Numbered from the stretch's first letter, positions 17,237 to 27,432 are shown. The stretch: 64,000 nt of DNA from Neobacillus driksii (GCF_013409995.1 NZ_JACCBX010000002.1:287827-351826), one strand, 5' to 3'. Notes: generated by a model from the sequence alone, not told the origin. Program-made: numbers and translations.

Positions 17237-18043
17237 CTATTTATTTAATAGCCATTCAAGGTCTTTATCGTTATGGAATCTCCACAAGCGCGTAGGACCG
17301 GCCATAACATTTAGATAATATAGTTCATGTCCCGGGCTTGCAGCTACAGGATGGTACCCCTTTGGCACGACAACTACATCTCCATCTTTAATGGCAAAAG
17401 CTGCATCAATGCTTTGATCGTCTGTATATACCCTTTGAAATGCAAAACCTTTATCTGGTTTCATTCGATGATAGTAAGTTTCTTCGAGCAAGGTCTCTAC
17501 AGGTAAATTTAATACATCATGTTTGTGAGGGGGATAACTTGACCAATTGCCTTCAGGAGTAAATACCTCTACAACTAGGAGACTATCTGCCTCCCTATCT
17601 TCTGGAAGAATATTATGAACATACCTTTTCATATTACCCTTACCCCTTTCAATCACTTCTACATCCGCTGGTTTGATTACTCTCGTTGGATAGCTACCTG
17701 CTGAAGGTGAAGAACAGAATGCAATTTCGACCACTTCTGTTAGGGCTTCCATTTCACAACAATCATCTTTAGTCACATAAAGAGCATAAGGGGGGATTTT
17801 TTCGAAAATATCCAATCGATTACCTATATCATCAAATGTCAGTTCCTTCGTAGTAATTTTCACCTTTCCACTTAAAATTACAGCACAAATTTCATTTTCC
17901 TTGGCTTCTCTCTTAATCGTTTCCCCTTTTTGAATTTTACACGCTTCAAAACCAACAAACTGTAGACCTGATTCTTCTGGCATAACACGAACAAGTGATG
18001 GTTGTTCTGATTTGATAGATTTATATAACAATTTTTTTTGCAT
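17237..18043 (-). CDS. iolB: 5-deoxy-glucuronate isomerase
   Basis: 268 residues, the usual size for this bicupin. Family marks are SYPPHKHDVLN with the metal-binding histidines, EETYYHRMKPDKGFAFQRVY with the next ligands, and the C-terminal VVVPKGYHPVAASPGHELYYLNVM block split over residues 220-245. It converts 5-deoxy-D-glucuronate to 2-deoxy-5-keto-D-gluconate, the IolC substrate. GGGAGAG precedes the ATG. It lies between the sugar permease and IolC genes in one direction with short gaps. Confidence 0.92.
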   Translation of the reverse strand: MQKKLLYKSIKSEQPSLVRVMPEESGLQFVGFEACKIQKGETIKREAKENEICAVILSGKVKITTKELTFDDIGNRLDIFEKIPPYALYVTKDDCCEMEALTEVVEIAFCSSPSAGSYPTRVIKPADVEVIERGKGNMKRYVHNILPEDREADSLLVVEVFTPEGNWSSYPPHKHDVLNLPVETLLEETYYHRMKPDKGFAFQRVYTDDQSIDAAFAIKDGDVVVVPKGYHPVAASPGHELYYLNVMAGPTRLWRFHNDKDLEWLLNK

Positions 18044-18061
18044 AGAAACTCTCCCTCTGAT

Positions 18062-18883
18062 TTACTTAACACTCCCTGCTGTAAGTCCTTGAAGAAAATA
18101 TTTTTGAACAAATAAAAAGACTATGATTAGTGGTGCGCTCGACATAAAGGATAAAGCCATTAAGGCGTTCCATTCTGTTGTAAACTCACCAATTAACATC
18201 CCAATTCCAATCGTTAGTGGTCTAACCTCAATAGAATTGGTTAGAATGACTGCAAATAAAAATTCATTCCAAGCTAGGATAAATGTATAGACACCAGTAG
18301 CAATTAATCCTGGCAGACATGGGGGTAATATTATATAAAAAAATGATTTAAGTGGACCACATCCATCTATTTTTGCTGCCTCATCTAATTCTTTTGGAAT
18401 GGTATTAATAAAATCTCTCATCATCATGATCGAAAATGGTAGTGCAAATGAAGTATATGCCAAAATTAAGGCAAAATAGGTATTATATAAACCCACTCGT
18501 GTAATGAACAAAAAGTAGGGGATTACCAAAAGAACCATAGGGAACATCTGAGTTAATAGAATGTAAATTAAAGCTGACCTTTTTCCTTTGAAATCAAACC
18601 GAGAGAACCCATAACCCGCCATCGCAGCAGCAATGATGCAAATAAACGTTACCGATAGAGCAATAATATAACTATTAATAAATAATTGAATTAATTCTCT
18701 GTTTTCAAATACCGTGCTAAATGCATCTAAAGTAAATGTTGGGGGTAATAATTTTAGTGGAGAAGCAAATACTTCTGGATTGGTTCGAAATGCAATGCTA
18801 ATCATCCAAAAAATTGGAACCATCGCAATGCTGCCAAGTACTATTAGTGATAAATAGACACCAAATTTGTTTTTCCTAAACAC
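18062..18883 (-). CDS. Carbohydrate ABC transporter permease (MalG-type)
   Basis: 273 residues with six hydrophobic segments. The EAA loop that docks the ATPase reads ELDEAAKIDGCGPLKSFFYI. It belongs to the CUT1 family of sugar permeases and pairs with the permease ending at 18885 (one base between stop and start regions). Substrate is not deducible from sequence; inositol or another polyol is suggested by the iol neighbours. Confidence 0.88.
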   Translation of the reverse strand: MFRKNKFGVYLSLIVLGSIAMVPIFWMISIAFRTNPEVFASPLKLLPPTFTLDAFSTVFENRELIQLFINSYIIALSVTFICIIAAAMAGYGFSRFDFKGKRSALIYILLTQMFPMVLLVIPYFLFITRVGLYNTYFALILAYTSFALPFSIMMMRDFINTIPKELDEAAKIDGCGPLKSFFYIILPPCLPGLIATGVYTFILAWNEFLFAVILTNSIEVRPLTIGIGMLIGEFTTEWNALMALSFMSSAPLIIVFLFVQKYFLQGLTAGSVK

Positions 18884-18884
18884 A

Positions 18885-19784
18885 TTATTCCCCCTCCTTC
18901 TTAATAGAAGATTTTAAATAGAAAAAGGATAACGCGACCATAATCAAAAGCATAAAGATAGCTGTTGCAGAAGCATATCCAAAATCTAATGTTCTAAATG
19001 CATGATGATAAATATATGTAGACAAGACTTCTGTGCTATTCATTGGTCCGCCACCAGTCATTAGAAAAACTAAATCAAATGATCTAAAATTCCAAATAAA
19101 CTCTAATATTACTAACGTTAAAATAATATTTTTAAGTTGCGGAATTGTAATATAGAATAATTTCTTAAAAAATCCTGCACCATCTATTTCAGCAGCTTCA
19201 TATAAATCATTTGAAATGGTTTGCAAACCAGCTAATAGCATTAACATCATAAAAGGAAAACCTCTCCAAATATTCGCAACGATTACAGCTAGTAGTGCTG
19301 TGTTTTCATCCCCTAACCATGCTGTCTGGGAGAGTTCAGTAAACCCTATGCTGCTTAGAAATTTATTTACTAATCCAAATGGATTGAATATTAGCATGAA
19401 AATGGCGGCCACAACCGTTGATGAAGTTAACCAAGGAAACATTAATACAGATCGAAAAATAGCCCTAAATTTTGTGTTGATTTGTTGATTTAATAGTAAG
19501 GCAAAAATTAAACCAATTGAGAGACCAGAGAAAACACTAACAATTGTGAAAACGACCGTGTTCCCCAATGCATTCCAAAAAAGCGGATCGACAATAAATT
19601 CTGTATAGTTTTTTATCCCTGCAAATATTGGGTTTGCCTTGTCGGTATAATCATAAAAGCTCATTAATATAACCTGATATAAAGGATACGCCGTTAACAA
19701 AAGCAGTAAAGTGATAGCAGGTAGGATAAATGATACTTTTCTAAAATATTCTACTAGATCATTCCTCGCATGGTTATTGTTCAT
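18885..19784 (-). CDS. Carbohydrate ABC transporter permease (MalF/UgpA-type)
   Basis: 299 residues, six hydrophobic segments, with EAA loop DLYEAAEIDGAGFFKKLFYI. The ATG at 19784 follows GGAGG (19791-19795 on the plus strand as CCTCC); an earlier in-frame start would overlap this site. It is the partner of the MalG-type permease. The operon has no ATPase gene, so energy must come from a shared MsmX/UgpC-type ATPase coded elsewhere, as is common in Bacillaceae CUT1 systems. Confidence 0.88.
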   Translation of the reverse strand: MNNNHARNDLVEYFRKVSFILPAITLLLLLTAYPLYQVILMSFYDYTDKANPIFAGIKNYTEFIVDPLFWNALGNTVVFTIVSVFSGLSIGLIFALLLNQQINTKFRAIFRSVLMFPWLTSSTVVAAIFMLIFNPFGLVNKFLSSIGFTELSQTAWLGDENTALLAVIVANIWRGFPFMMLMLLAGLQTISNDLYEAAEIDGAGFFKKLFYITIPQLKNIILTLVILEFIWNFRSFDLVFLMTGGGPMNSTEVLSTYIYHHAFRTLDFGYASATAIFMLLIMVALSFFYLKSSIKKEGE

Positions 19785-19837
19785 CGTGTTCCTCCATAGT
19801 GTCAGAGGCTCAAAATGAACCTCTGACATTTTTTCAT

Positions 19838-21151
19838 TTATTTATTTTTTTCAAAAGCATCGTTCCAGTAAGCAGCTGCATCATCTAATGCTTCCTGTGC
19901 AGTTTTCTTACCAGTAATAAAGTTTTGGATCTCAGTAGTGAATTGCTTCCTCAAATCCACTGCATTAGGTAAATAATGATCAATTACTTCTACGCGATCA
20001 AAGGTTTCGAATTCCTCAACAAATACTTTCAAGTTTGGATCTTCTTTAAAGAACGGATCATTCATAGTGTCTTTGTTATAAGGGAAGAAACCTGTAGCTT
20101 TATCCCATAATAACTGTCCTTCAGCACTACTCATAAATTCAATAAACTTCCATGCAGCATCTTTGTTCTTACCCTTCGCACTGAGTGCTAACACAGAACC
20201 TTGAGCGATCGTACCAGTTTTTTCACCTTTCGGTAATGGCACAACACCGAAATCTAAATCAGGATTTAAATTCTTCTGAATGTTTACCCCCCATGGACCT
20301 TCAAACATGAAAGCAACATTTCCAGAGGAGAAGTTTGCCCTTTTTTCCTTTTCACCCGCACTTAATTCGCCTGGAGTGCTAACCTTATTTGTTACTATTA
20401 AATCTTTCAAATAGTTCAAAGCCTTAACACCCTCAGGTGAGTTAAATACTGCTTTACCATTTTCTAGGATCTTTCCACCTGCTTGTAAAATAAAGGGCAT
20501 GACCTCATAGCTGATGACAGTCGGAGGTTCGGCCGCTAGGTTTCCTGTTAAGGCATATCGATTTTTGCTAGGATCTGTTAGTTTAATAGAAGCTTCCATA
20601 AATTCATCCCATGTAGTAGGAACTTCTACACCTGCTTCTTCAAGAAGCTTTTTATTATAAAACAATGCAATATTTCCATTCGTAACTGGAATACCGTAAA
20701 GTTTCCCTTTATATGGAAGCATCATCGGCCCTTCATTTGCTTTTTTTATGTCTTCTGGTAATGAAGCAAATCGCTCATCAATTGGTTCAATAATACCTGC
20801 ATCTGCAAATTCAGTTAACCAAGCTCCTGATGCTGTGATAATATCTGGTGGATTACCTGCCAAATCTAAGGACAAAATTTTATCATGTTCTTGTGCGAAT
20901 GGAAGATCATCAATGATTAATTCAATATCTGGATTTTTCGCCTCAAATGCTTTTTTAACTTCATTAATTTTATCTGGCCCTTGCTCATTTACCCAATGCT
21001 GAAGCCAATGAATTTGTGTTTTTCCTTCTTTTGTTTTGGAGCCACTATCATTATTTTTTTCTTCTGAAGTATTTGCAGTTGAAGGAGGTCCACAAGCTGT
21101 TAACAAAAGCAATAAAACAGTAATTAAAGTAATTAACTTAAAATTTTTCAT
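19838..21151 (-). CDS. Extracellular sugar-binding lipoprotein of the ABC transporter
   Basis: 437 residues. A lipoprotein signal ends in LLLTACG at residues 15-21, followed by a low-complexity linker rich in Ser/Asn/Lys. The body is a cluster B/CUT1 solute-binding protein (DIITASGAWLTEFADAGII, KLYGIPVTNGNIALFYNKKL, NVAFMFEGPWGVN, DAAWKFIEFMSS). It should be anchored outside the membrane and deliver a sugar or polyol to the two permeases immediately downstream. Confidence 0.9.
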   Translation of the reverse strand: MKNFKLITLITVLLLLLTACGPPSTANTSEEKNNDSGSKTKEGKTQIHWLQHWVNEQGPDKINEVKKAFEAKNPDIELIIDDLPFAQEHDKILSLDLAGNPPDIITASGAWLTEFADAGIIEPIDERFASLPEDIKKANEGPMMLPYKGKLYGIPVTNGNIALFYNKKLLEEAGVEVPTTWDEFMEASIKLTDPSKNRYALTGNLAAEPPTVISYEVMPFILQAGGKILENGKAVFNSPEGVKALNYLKDLIVTNKVSTPGELSAGEKEKRANFSSGNVAFMFEGPWGVNIQKNLNPDLDFGVVPLPKGEKTGTIAQGSVLALSAKGKNKDAAWKFIEFMSSAEGQLLWDKATGFFPYNKDTMNDPFFKEDPNLKVFVEEFETFDRVEVIDHYLPNAVDLRKQFTTEIQNFITGKKTAQEALDDAAAYWNDAFEKNK

Positions 21152-21165
21152 CTAAATCCCCCATC

Positions 21166-22338
21166 CTAATATAAACTTTCATTTGTTACATAATTGGATT
21201 CCATATTAATCTCTTTTTCTAACAAAGGCTTTAAATAGTTTCTAAATTTATCTGTTGGCATGAAATTTGTATTATCCCAAAAATCGGATGGTAAAGTTCT
21301 TTCCTTTCCAGAAACTTCTGACAAATCAACACATGTTAATTTGTATTCATATGGGGTATTAGAAGACCTTTCAATCCCAATCATCTTCCCGCTTTCCCCT
21401 CTTAAAGCAACTCTTATTGCCTCCCTTCCTATTATTTCAGCTTCATGTAAATCCTGATGTGAAACCAAGCACATTGAACTTCTATATAATTTATTTGGGA
21501 TTGTAATACTAGTTTTTATTTCTAAATGCTGCTGTATTTCCTGGGCCAATCTATAACTTATGCCACCGTTGTACTTTTGTCTTGGGTTATGAATGGTAAT
21601 ATCGGAAGTAATAGACTTGAGTTTCATATGATCCGGTACCATTATTAAAATATTTGTATTTTCTTTCAATGCTGATTGAATATCTGACAAAATTTCATCG
21701 ATTGACGTTTCTCTCTCTGGTAAATAGACTAATTGAGGAAAGTCATACCTGTGTTTTTTCCTTATAGCACTTGCACCAATCAACCAACCTGCATTTCCTC
21801 CCATCACTTCCATAATCTCAATTTGTGGAGGAAAGGAATTGGATCGAATATCTGCTTCTATTTGATTTAATGATTGGATTAAAAACTTTGCAGCGCTTAA
21901 ATAACCAGGAGTGTGGTCAGTTCCGCAAATGTCGTTATCAACGGTTTTGGGAATAAAAATACACTTTATCCCAACATTTCGTGATTCACAAATGTCATGA
22001 ACTTTATTTATCGTGGTAGAGGAGCCATTTCCGCCGATGTAACAAAAAACATCGATTGAAAGGTCAAGTAATTTATCTACAATTTCTTCAAAATCTACAT
22101 TTGTAAGTTCCAACCTTGATCCTCCTAAAATGGCTCCAGGCTGTTCTTTCGCCTTTTTTATTAGGTCCACTTTATCATTTAAGAGGATAATGTTATTTTT
22201 CAAGAGTCCTTCTAATCCATTCAGAGAGGCGTACACATTCTTGATCTCATCAACCTCTTCTGATTGGTCAAGAACCCCATATAATGTAGAATTAATAACT
22301 GGCGTAGGACCGCCAGATTGAGCGACAAATATGTTCAT
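21166..22338 (-). CDS. Phosphofructokinase-family kinase with altered active-site residues
   Basis: 390 residues of the PFK family, longer than the 320-residue bacterial ATP-PFK. The start is FVAQSGGPTPVINSTL and the catalytic motif is PKTVDNDICGTDHTPG, where Lys after Pro resembles the PPi-type enzymes. Two positions differ from standard PFK: GGNGSS in place of GGDGS (Asp to Asn at the Mg/phosphate site) and EVMGGNAGW in place of MGR (the Arg that contacts fructose 6-phosphate). A phosphoryl donor or sugar substrate other than ATP/F6P is therefore plausible. It is 19 bases downstream of the DeoR gene and directly ahead of the transporter, in one operon with IolBCA. Confidence 0.78.
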   Translation of the reverse strand: MNIFVAQSGGPTPVINSTLYGVLDQSEEVDEIKNVYASLNGLEGLLKNNIILLNDKVDLIKKAKEQPGAILGGSRLELTNVDFEEIVDKLLDLSIDVFCYIGGNGSSTTINKVHDICESRNVGIKCIFIPKTVDNDICGTDHTPGYLSAAKFLIQSLNQIEADIRSNSFPPQIEIMEVMGGNAGWLIGASAIRKKHRYDFPQLVYLPERETSIDEILSDIQSALKENTNILIMVPDHMKLKSITSDITIHNPRQKYNGGISYRLAQEIQQHLEIKTSITIPNKLYRSSMCLVSHQDLHEAEIIGREAIRVALRGESGKMIGIERSSNTPYEYKLTCVDLSEVSGKERTLPSDFWDNTNFMPTDKFRNYLKPLLEKEINMESNYVTNESLY

Positions 22339-22357
22339 AATTCACCTTCCTTCGTTA

Positions 22358-23158
22358 TTATGCAATGATAACATTCATCAATTTTTCCAGTTCATTTTGA
22401 TTTTCGGGTTGGATATTATCGTCCGTAATAATCGTGTGTGACGAATCAAAAGGAGAAATTTGAAAAGAACTTATTTTCCCAACTTTTGATGAATCAACAA
22501 GCCAGTAAACTTCTTTTGCAGATTTAAGAAGTTGCTTTTTCACATCTGCTTCTAAAATGTCGTTACAGGTAAACCCATGTGTGTAGGATAGACCTGTAGC
22601 TGCGATAAATAGTTTATCTACATAAATTGAAGAAATCATTTGCTCCATCATAGAACTGACCATCGTCGTTGTTTTAGATCTGAACACTCCTCCTAATACT
22701 ATTTTTGTAATGGTTTCCCTATCTTCTAATACTTCTGCAATATTCATTGCCGTAATAAAAGCCGTAATCGTTAAATTAGGACTTATACTCTTCGCAAATT
22801 CAAATAAAGTTGATCCAGCATCAAGCAGGATACTATCTCCACTTTTCAGCAAAGCAGAAGCTTTTAATGCTATCTGTTTTTTTTCTTTTATATTTGTTTT
22901 GCTTTGTTTATGAAAACGATCGTTTAAGTAATCCTTCGATATGTTTCCAATATTTTCTTTGTCACCGCTTTCATTTTCCTTCCAAACAGCTCCTCCTCTT
23001 ACCTTTTTAATATTAGGAGTAATTTCTTCAAGATACTCTACATCCCTTCTGGCAGTTACAACTGAAATATTTAACAATTCAGCAATTTCATTTATACTAA
23101 CCATTTTTTTCTCCTCAATAAATTTCATGAGGCTATCAATTCTTTTAGTGGTTATCAT
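22358..23158 (-). CDS. DeoR-family transcriptional regulator
   Basis: 266 residues. An N-terminal winged helix (INEIAELLNISVVTARRDVEYLEE, residues about 20-43) and a C-terminal DeoR sensor domain (ALKASALLKSGDSILLDAGST) with a sugar-phosphate-binding look. IolR of B. subtilis is of this family. The start could be the ATG at 23158 or a GTG nine bases upstream. It is the first gene of the minus-strand carbohydrate operon and divergent from transketolase across a 180-bp AT-rich gap, so it probably controls both directions in response to a phosphorylated intermediate. Confidence 0.85.
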   Translation of the reverse strand: MITTKRIDSLMKFIEEKKMVSINEIAELLNISVVTARRDVEYLEEITPNIKKVRGGAVWKENESGDKENIGNISKDYLNDRFHKQSKTNIKEKKQIALKASALLKSGDSILLDAGSTLFEFAKSISPNLTITAFITAMNIAEVLEDRETITKIVLGGVFRSKTTTMVSSMMEQMISSIYVDKLFIAATGLSYTHGFTCNDILEADVKKQLLKSAKEVYWLVDSSKVGKISSFQISPFDSSHTIITDDNIQPENQNELEKLMNVIIA

Positions 23159-23280
23159 ACCCTTCACACTTTCTTGTTTTTTGAATTTTCATAATTTTTC
23201 TTTATTTTATTTTACTATTCTAAGTTTGTAAAGTGTAATTTTCTATTTTTTTCTTTTATTTACTATTTTTTTCTTTTTTA

Positions 23281-23309
23281 TTGTAATCGCTTACTATTTG
23301 TAATATTAT
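23281..23309 (+). promoter_or_regulatory. Promoter with overlapping cre site (CcpA)
   Basis: TTGTAA (23281-23286), 17 bases, TATTAT (23304-23309) form a plausible sigma-A promoter. TGTAATCGCTTACT at 23282-23295 matches the cre consensus TGWAANCGNTNWCA at 13 of 14 positions and covers the -35 box, so CcpA binding would block transcription of the transketolase-aldolase pair when glucose is present. Confidence 0.6.
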
Positions 23310-23346
23310 AAATATTGGGTAAATTATAACAATTAGGAGGACTTAC

Positions 23347-25365
23347 ATGAGTTATTCATTTATTGATGACTTATCTATTACAAACATTCGAATGCTGGCA
23401 ATCGATGCGGTTGAGCACGCGAATTCAGGACATCCTGGTATGCCAATGGGAGCTGCTCCAATGGCTTATGTTTTATGGACAAAAATCATGAATTATAATC
23501 CAAAGAATCCAAAATGGATAAATCGTGATCGATTTGTATTATCTGCAGGTCATGGCTCCATGCTGCTGTATAGTCTTCTACATTTAAGCAACATGAATTT
23601 ATCTATAGAAGATTTAAAACGTTTTAGAAGGTTAAAAAGCAAAACACCTGGACATCCAGAATATGGTCATACCACTGGTGTAGAAGCAACAACAGGCCCG
23701 CTAGGCCAAGGTCTCTCAATGGCTGTTGGAATGGCAATCGGAGAAAGATATATGGCCGCAAAATTTAATAAGGACCAATTCAAGTTAATCAATCATTATA
23801 CTTATTCAATATGTGGAGATGGTGACTTAATGGAAGGAGTTGCACAAGAAGCTTCCTCTTTAGCTGGTCATCTAAAATTAGGGAAATTAATTGTTCTTTA
23901 TGATTCAAACGATATTTCACTGGATGGTAGTACAAGTCTTTCTTTCACAGAGAATGTAGAAGATAAATATAAAAGCATGGGATGGGAAGTTCTTACCGTT
24001 GAAGATGGAAACGATGTACATGCTATTGAAGAAGCATTAGCAGAAGCAAGAAAAGACGAAACTAAACCTTCCCTAATTATTGTAAAAACTATGATTGGTT
24101 ATGGAAGTCCTAATAAAGGTGGAAAATCCGCAAGTCATGGATCCCCACTTGGTAAAAATGAAATTAGATTAGTAAAGGAAAATTATCAATGGAATCATGA
24201 ACCGTTTTTCGTAGATAGCAGAGTAAGAAACCATTTTGAGGACTATATCGATACCAATGAACAAAAGGAAATAAAGTGGAAAGAAGTATTTAAGGATTAT
24301 CAACATTATTATACAGAGGAGTCAAACCTATTAACGAACATATTTTCACATCCTATAGAAATAGAAAAGTCCATACTACCAATCTTTCAAGAAAATACCT
24401 TCATTTCAACAAGAGAAGCCTCTGAAAAAGTACTAAATGCCTTTGCACAGTCTAACATCAGCCTTATTGGTGGTTCAGCTGATTTATCCTCTTCCAATAA
24501 AACCTACTTATTTGATCAAGGAGACTTTAGTCCTGCTAATTATGGTGGGCAAAATTTACACTTCGGAGTTCGAGAGTTTGCAATGGGCTCTATCTTAAAT
24601 GGTCTATCTTTATATGGAGGATTAAAACCATATGGAGCTACCTTTTTAGTATTTTCAGATTATATGAGACCAGCTATTAGGTTGTCTGCACTAATGAATC
24701 AACCAGTTACCTATATATATTCACATGATAGCATTCATTACGGCGAAGATGGTCCTACACATCAGCCCATTGAACATATCCCATCATTAAGACTAATACC
24801 AAATTTATTAGTGTTTAGGCCTGCTGATGCTAACGAAACAGTTGAAGTATACAAAACAGCCTTTTCACAAACCAATCGCCCTTCTGCCGTCATTCTCTCT
24901 AGACAAGATTTACCTGTCATTACCAACCCTGTAAATCTCTATCAAAACGTAAGTAGGGGGGGTTATGTTTATAAATTTGAATCAAAGAAAGAAATCGATG
25001 CCATAATCATTGCGACGGGCTCAGAAGTACATCTCGCTGATAAAGTTCGAAATCTCCTATCAAATGAGGGCTATTCGATTCGAATTGTAAGTATGCCTTC
25101 GCTAGAATTATTTAATGAACAAGATCAAGTTTATAAGGAAGTCATCATACCTTCTGAAGTTCGTCATCGAGTTATTCTGGAACTAGCCGCTCCATACGGT
25201 TGGGACTCAGTTAAAGGTGAAAAAGGTATAAATATTGGTATAGAGACGTTTGCGGCTTCTGCACCTGGAAATGATTTAATAGAAGAATTCGGTTTTACAG
25301 AGGAAGTCCTATCACAAAAAATAAAAAATTATCTTAATCAAAGTATAAAGGAGATGTCAAAATGA
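23347..25365 (+). CDS. tkt: Transketolase
   Basis: 672 residues, full length. The thiamine-diphosphate motif is [19 protein letters not shown] with the metal-binding NDISLDG. The early [20 protein letters not shown] region and the transketolase signature [17 protein letters not shown] are present. It moves two-carbon units between sugar phosphates. AGGAGG precedes the ATG. Its stop overlaps the start of the aldolase gene by ATGA, so both proteins are made together. It is probably a pathway-specific second copy, since it is subject to the divergent DeoR operon region and a cre site rather than being in a housekeeping context. Confidence 0.9.
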   Translation: MSYSFIDDLSITNIRMLAIDAVEHANSGHPGMPMGAAPMAYVLWTKIMNYNPKNPKWINRDRFVLSAGHGSMLLYSLLHLSNMNLSIEDLKRFRRLKSKTPGHPEYGHTTGVEATTGPLGQGLSMAVGMAIGERYMAAKFNKDQFKLINHYTYSICGDGDLMEGVAQEASSLAGHLKLGKLIVLYDSNDISLDGSTSLSFTENVEDKYKSMGWEVLTVEDGNDVHAIEEALAEARKDETKPSLIIVKTMIGYGSPNKGGKSASHGSPLGKNEIRLVKENYQWNHEPFFVDSRVRNHFEDYIDTNEQKEIKWKEVFKDYQHYYTEESNLLTNIFSHPIEIEKSILPIFQENTFISTREASEKVLNAFAQSNISLIGGSADLSSSNKTYLFDQGDFSPANYGGQNLHFGVREFAMGSILNGLSLYGGLKPYGATFLVFSDYMRPAIRLSALMNQPVTYIYSHDSIHYGEDGPTHQPIEHIPSLRLIPNLLVFRPADANETVEVYKTAFSQTNRPSAVILSRQDLPVITNPVNLYQNVSRGGYVYKFESKKEIDAIIIATGSEVHLADKVRNLLSNEGYSIRIVSMPSLELFNEQDQVYKEVIIPSEVRHRVILELAAPYGWDSVKGEKGINIGIETFAASAPGNDLIEEFGFTEEVLSQKIKNYLNQSIKEMSK

Positions 25366-26237
25366 CACTTTTACCAATGACCGATATGCTTTTGAAAGCG
25401 AAAATGGAAAAATATGCAGTTCCACAGTTTAATATAATCAATATGGAATTTACCCAGGCAATTGTGGAGACGTCCACAGAGGAAAATTCACCCGTTATTT
25501 TAGGGGTTGGCGAACCTACCATTAAATATATGGGAATGGATTATGTAATGGCGATTGCCGAGACAGCTGCAAAAAATAGTTCTGTTACAATTTCCCTACA
25601 TTTAGATCATGGCAGTAGTTTTGAAGTTGTCATGCAGTGTATTAGAGCTGGATTCTCCTCGGTTATGATTGATGGATCAAAATATTCATTTAATGAGAAT
25701 ATCTCACTTACAAAAAAGGTTGTTGAAGCGGCTCATTCTGTTGGGGTTTCTGTTGAAGCGGAATTAGGAACAATTGGAGGAACAGAAGACAATATACATG
25801 TTAATGAAAAGGAAGTCGTCTTGCCAAGTGCTGAAGAGGCAATCGAATTTTGGAATCATACGAAGGTTGATGCTCTTGCCGTTGCAGTCGGCACAGCCCA
25901 CGGAATGTATAAAATCGAACCAAACATACAGTTTGATGTTATTTCAGATATTTCAAATACAATTCCAGTACCTTTAGTTCTGCATGGGGGTTCAGGGATT
26001 CCCGACCAGGATATTAAAAGAGCGATAGAGTGTGGAATATCAAAAATAAATGTTAATACAGAAAATCAAGTGGCTTTTTCAAATGCAGTACGAAAAATTA
26101 TTAATAGCCATGATGATATTCAAGACTCTAGGTTATTCCTAAGAGTAGGAAGAGAAGCCGTTAAAGAAATGGTACGTTCCAAAATACGTTTATTTAGTTC
26201 TATTAATAAGAATGATGTTTCCCTTCAAAATATTTAA
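25362..26237 (+). CDS. Class II aldolase (IolJ/FbaA-type)
   Basis: 291 residues. Zinc ligands and substrate residues are in [38 protein letters not shown] and [15 protein letters not shown], and the phosphate-binding [12 protein letters not shown] follows. The sequence resembles both fructose-bisphosphate aldolase and IolJ, the 2-deoxy-5-keto-gluconate 6-phosphate aldolase. Because IolA, IolB and IolC are divergently encoded next door, IolJ activity (giving DHAP and malonate semialdehyde) is a good fit, but FBP or sedoheptulose bisphosphate cleavage is possible too. It overlaps the transketolase stop by four bases. Confidence 0.85.
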   Translation: MTLLPMTDMLLKAKMEKYAVPQFNIINMEFTQAIVETSTEENSPVILGVGEPTIKYMGMDYVMAIAETAAKNSSVTISLHLDHGSSFEVVMQCIRAGFSSVMIDGSKYSFNENISLTKKVVEAAHSVGVSVEAELGTIGGTEDNIHVNEKEVVLPSAEEAIEFWNHTKVDALAVAVGTAHGMYKIEPNIQFDVISDISNTIPVPLVLHGGSGIPDQDIKRAIECGISKINVNTENQVAFSNAVRKIINSHDDIQDSRLFLRVGREAVKEMVRSKIRLFSSINKNDVSLQNI

Positions 26238-26252
26238 TTTTTTATAAAGAAT

Positions 26253-26280
26253 GAGCCGTGGTCATCATCACGGCTCTTTC
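26253..26280 (+). terminator. Terminator after the aldolase gene
   Basis: GAGCCGTG pairs with CACGGCTC around an 8-base loop and is followed by TTTC. It lies 15 bases after the stop and separates the aldolase from the convergent PRPP synthetase gene. Confidence 0.7.
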
Positions 26281-26289
26281 AGCTTTACT

Positions 26290-27240
26290 TTATTCAAATA
26301 GAGGACTTACTGCTCTTTCATTATGAATTCGATCTATAGCATCTGCTAGTAATGGGGCTACAGACAGCATCGTAATTTTATCAATTCTCTTTTCTTCTGG
26401 CTGCTCAATCGTGTTCGTAATAACCAATTCTTGAATCGCTGATGATTCAATTTTTTGTACAGCAGATTGAGAGAGTACTGCGTGTGTACAGCAAGCATAA
26501 ACTGCCTTTGCCCCATGCTCTACTAAAGCATTGGCTGCTAATGTCTGCGTTGTGGCTGTATTAATTAAGTCATCCACAATAATCGCATTTTTCCCTTCAA
26601 CATTCCCAATAATCTCAAAAATTTCGGAAACATTCGGTTCAGGACGTCGTCGATCAATGAGGGCGATCGGAGCATCTAAGTACTTTGCCATCTTCCTTGC
26701 TCTACCAACAGAACCGTTATGTGGCGCAACAACCACTACATCCTCAAGTCCCTTTTTTTCAAAATACTGTGAGAGAATCGGAATTCCAACTAAATGATCG
26801 ACTGGAATATCAAAAAAGCCCTGTACCTGCGGAGAATGAAAATCCATTGTCAGCACCCTGGTAGCACCTGATTTTTCAAGAAGGTTCGCTATTAATTTGG
26901 CTGTAATCGGCTCACGGGATCTAGCTTTTCGATCCTGACGTGCATAGCTGTAGTAAGGAATAACCACATTAATCATTTTCGCTGAAGCTCTTTTTAGAGC
27001 GTCAATCATAATCAGCAGCTCCATGATATGGTCATTATTCGGGTGTGAAGTGGATTGAACAACATAAACGTCGGAGCCGCGCACACTTTCTTCTATATTT
27101 ACCTGAATTTCTCCATCACTAAATTGAGTGACCGAGCTCCTCCCAACCTCACAGCCTAAATGCTTCGCTATTTCCTTTGCCAAGCTTTGATTAGAATTTA
27201 GTGCAAACAATTTAATACCTTTTTTCAATTCATACGACAC
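26290..27240 (-). CDS. Ribose-phosphate pyrophosphokinase paralogue with altered active-site loops
   Basis: 316 residues, clearly of the PRPP synthetase family: [36 protein letters not shown], and the ATP-loop [20 protein letters not shown]. Two loops deviate from the B. subtilis Prs I recall. The pyrophosphate-side SPDHGGVTRAR is [11 protein letters not shown], and the ribose-5-phosphate loop DDIIDTAGT is DDLINTATT. Loss of the loop Asp and Gly suggests weak or different activity. The housekeeping prs normally sits beside gcaD, which is not here. It may be a regulatory relative (as PRPP synthetase-associated proteins are in animals) or serve the neighbouring pentose-phosphate enzymes; both are guesses. 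Confidence 0.8.
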   Translation of the reverse strand: MSYELKKGIKLFALNSNQSLAKEIAKHLGCEVGRSSVTQFSDGEIQVNIEESVRGSDVYVVQSTSHPNNDHIMELLIMIDALKRASAKMINVVIPYYSYARQDRKARSREPITAKLIANLLEKSGATRVLTMDFHSPQVQGFFDIPVDHLVGIPILSQYFEKKGLEDVVVVAPHNGSVGRARKMAKYLDAPIALIDRRRPEPNVSEIFEIIGNVEGKNAIIVDDLINTATTQTLAANALVEHGAKAVYACCTHAVLSQSAVQKIESSAIQELVITNTIEQPEEKRIDKITMLSVAPLLADAIDRIHNERAVSPLFE

Positions 27241-27384
27241 TTTATGTCCCCCATGTTTTGTTTATTTACAATTCCTTAACGTCTCATTTACCTATTTTAC
27301 ATGAAAAACAGTCATTAGAACAAATATTTCATTTAAGTTTACATTTAATCAGGTAGTAACTTTACAAACTTATTTTTTGCCAAT

Positions 27385-27424
27385 AAAAAAATAGCTTGGT
27401 ATGAACGATTCACACCAAGCTTTT
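27385..27424. terminator. Terminator after the DA1-like gene
   Basis: AGCTTGGT (27393-27400) pairs with ACCAAGCT (27414-27421), with A7-rich sequence on the left and TTTTC on the right. On the minus strand it is followed by ATTTTTTT and ends the four-gene tubulin-like operon. Confidence 0.8.
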
Positions 27425-27432
27425 TCTATTAA

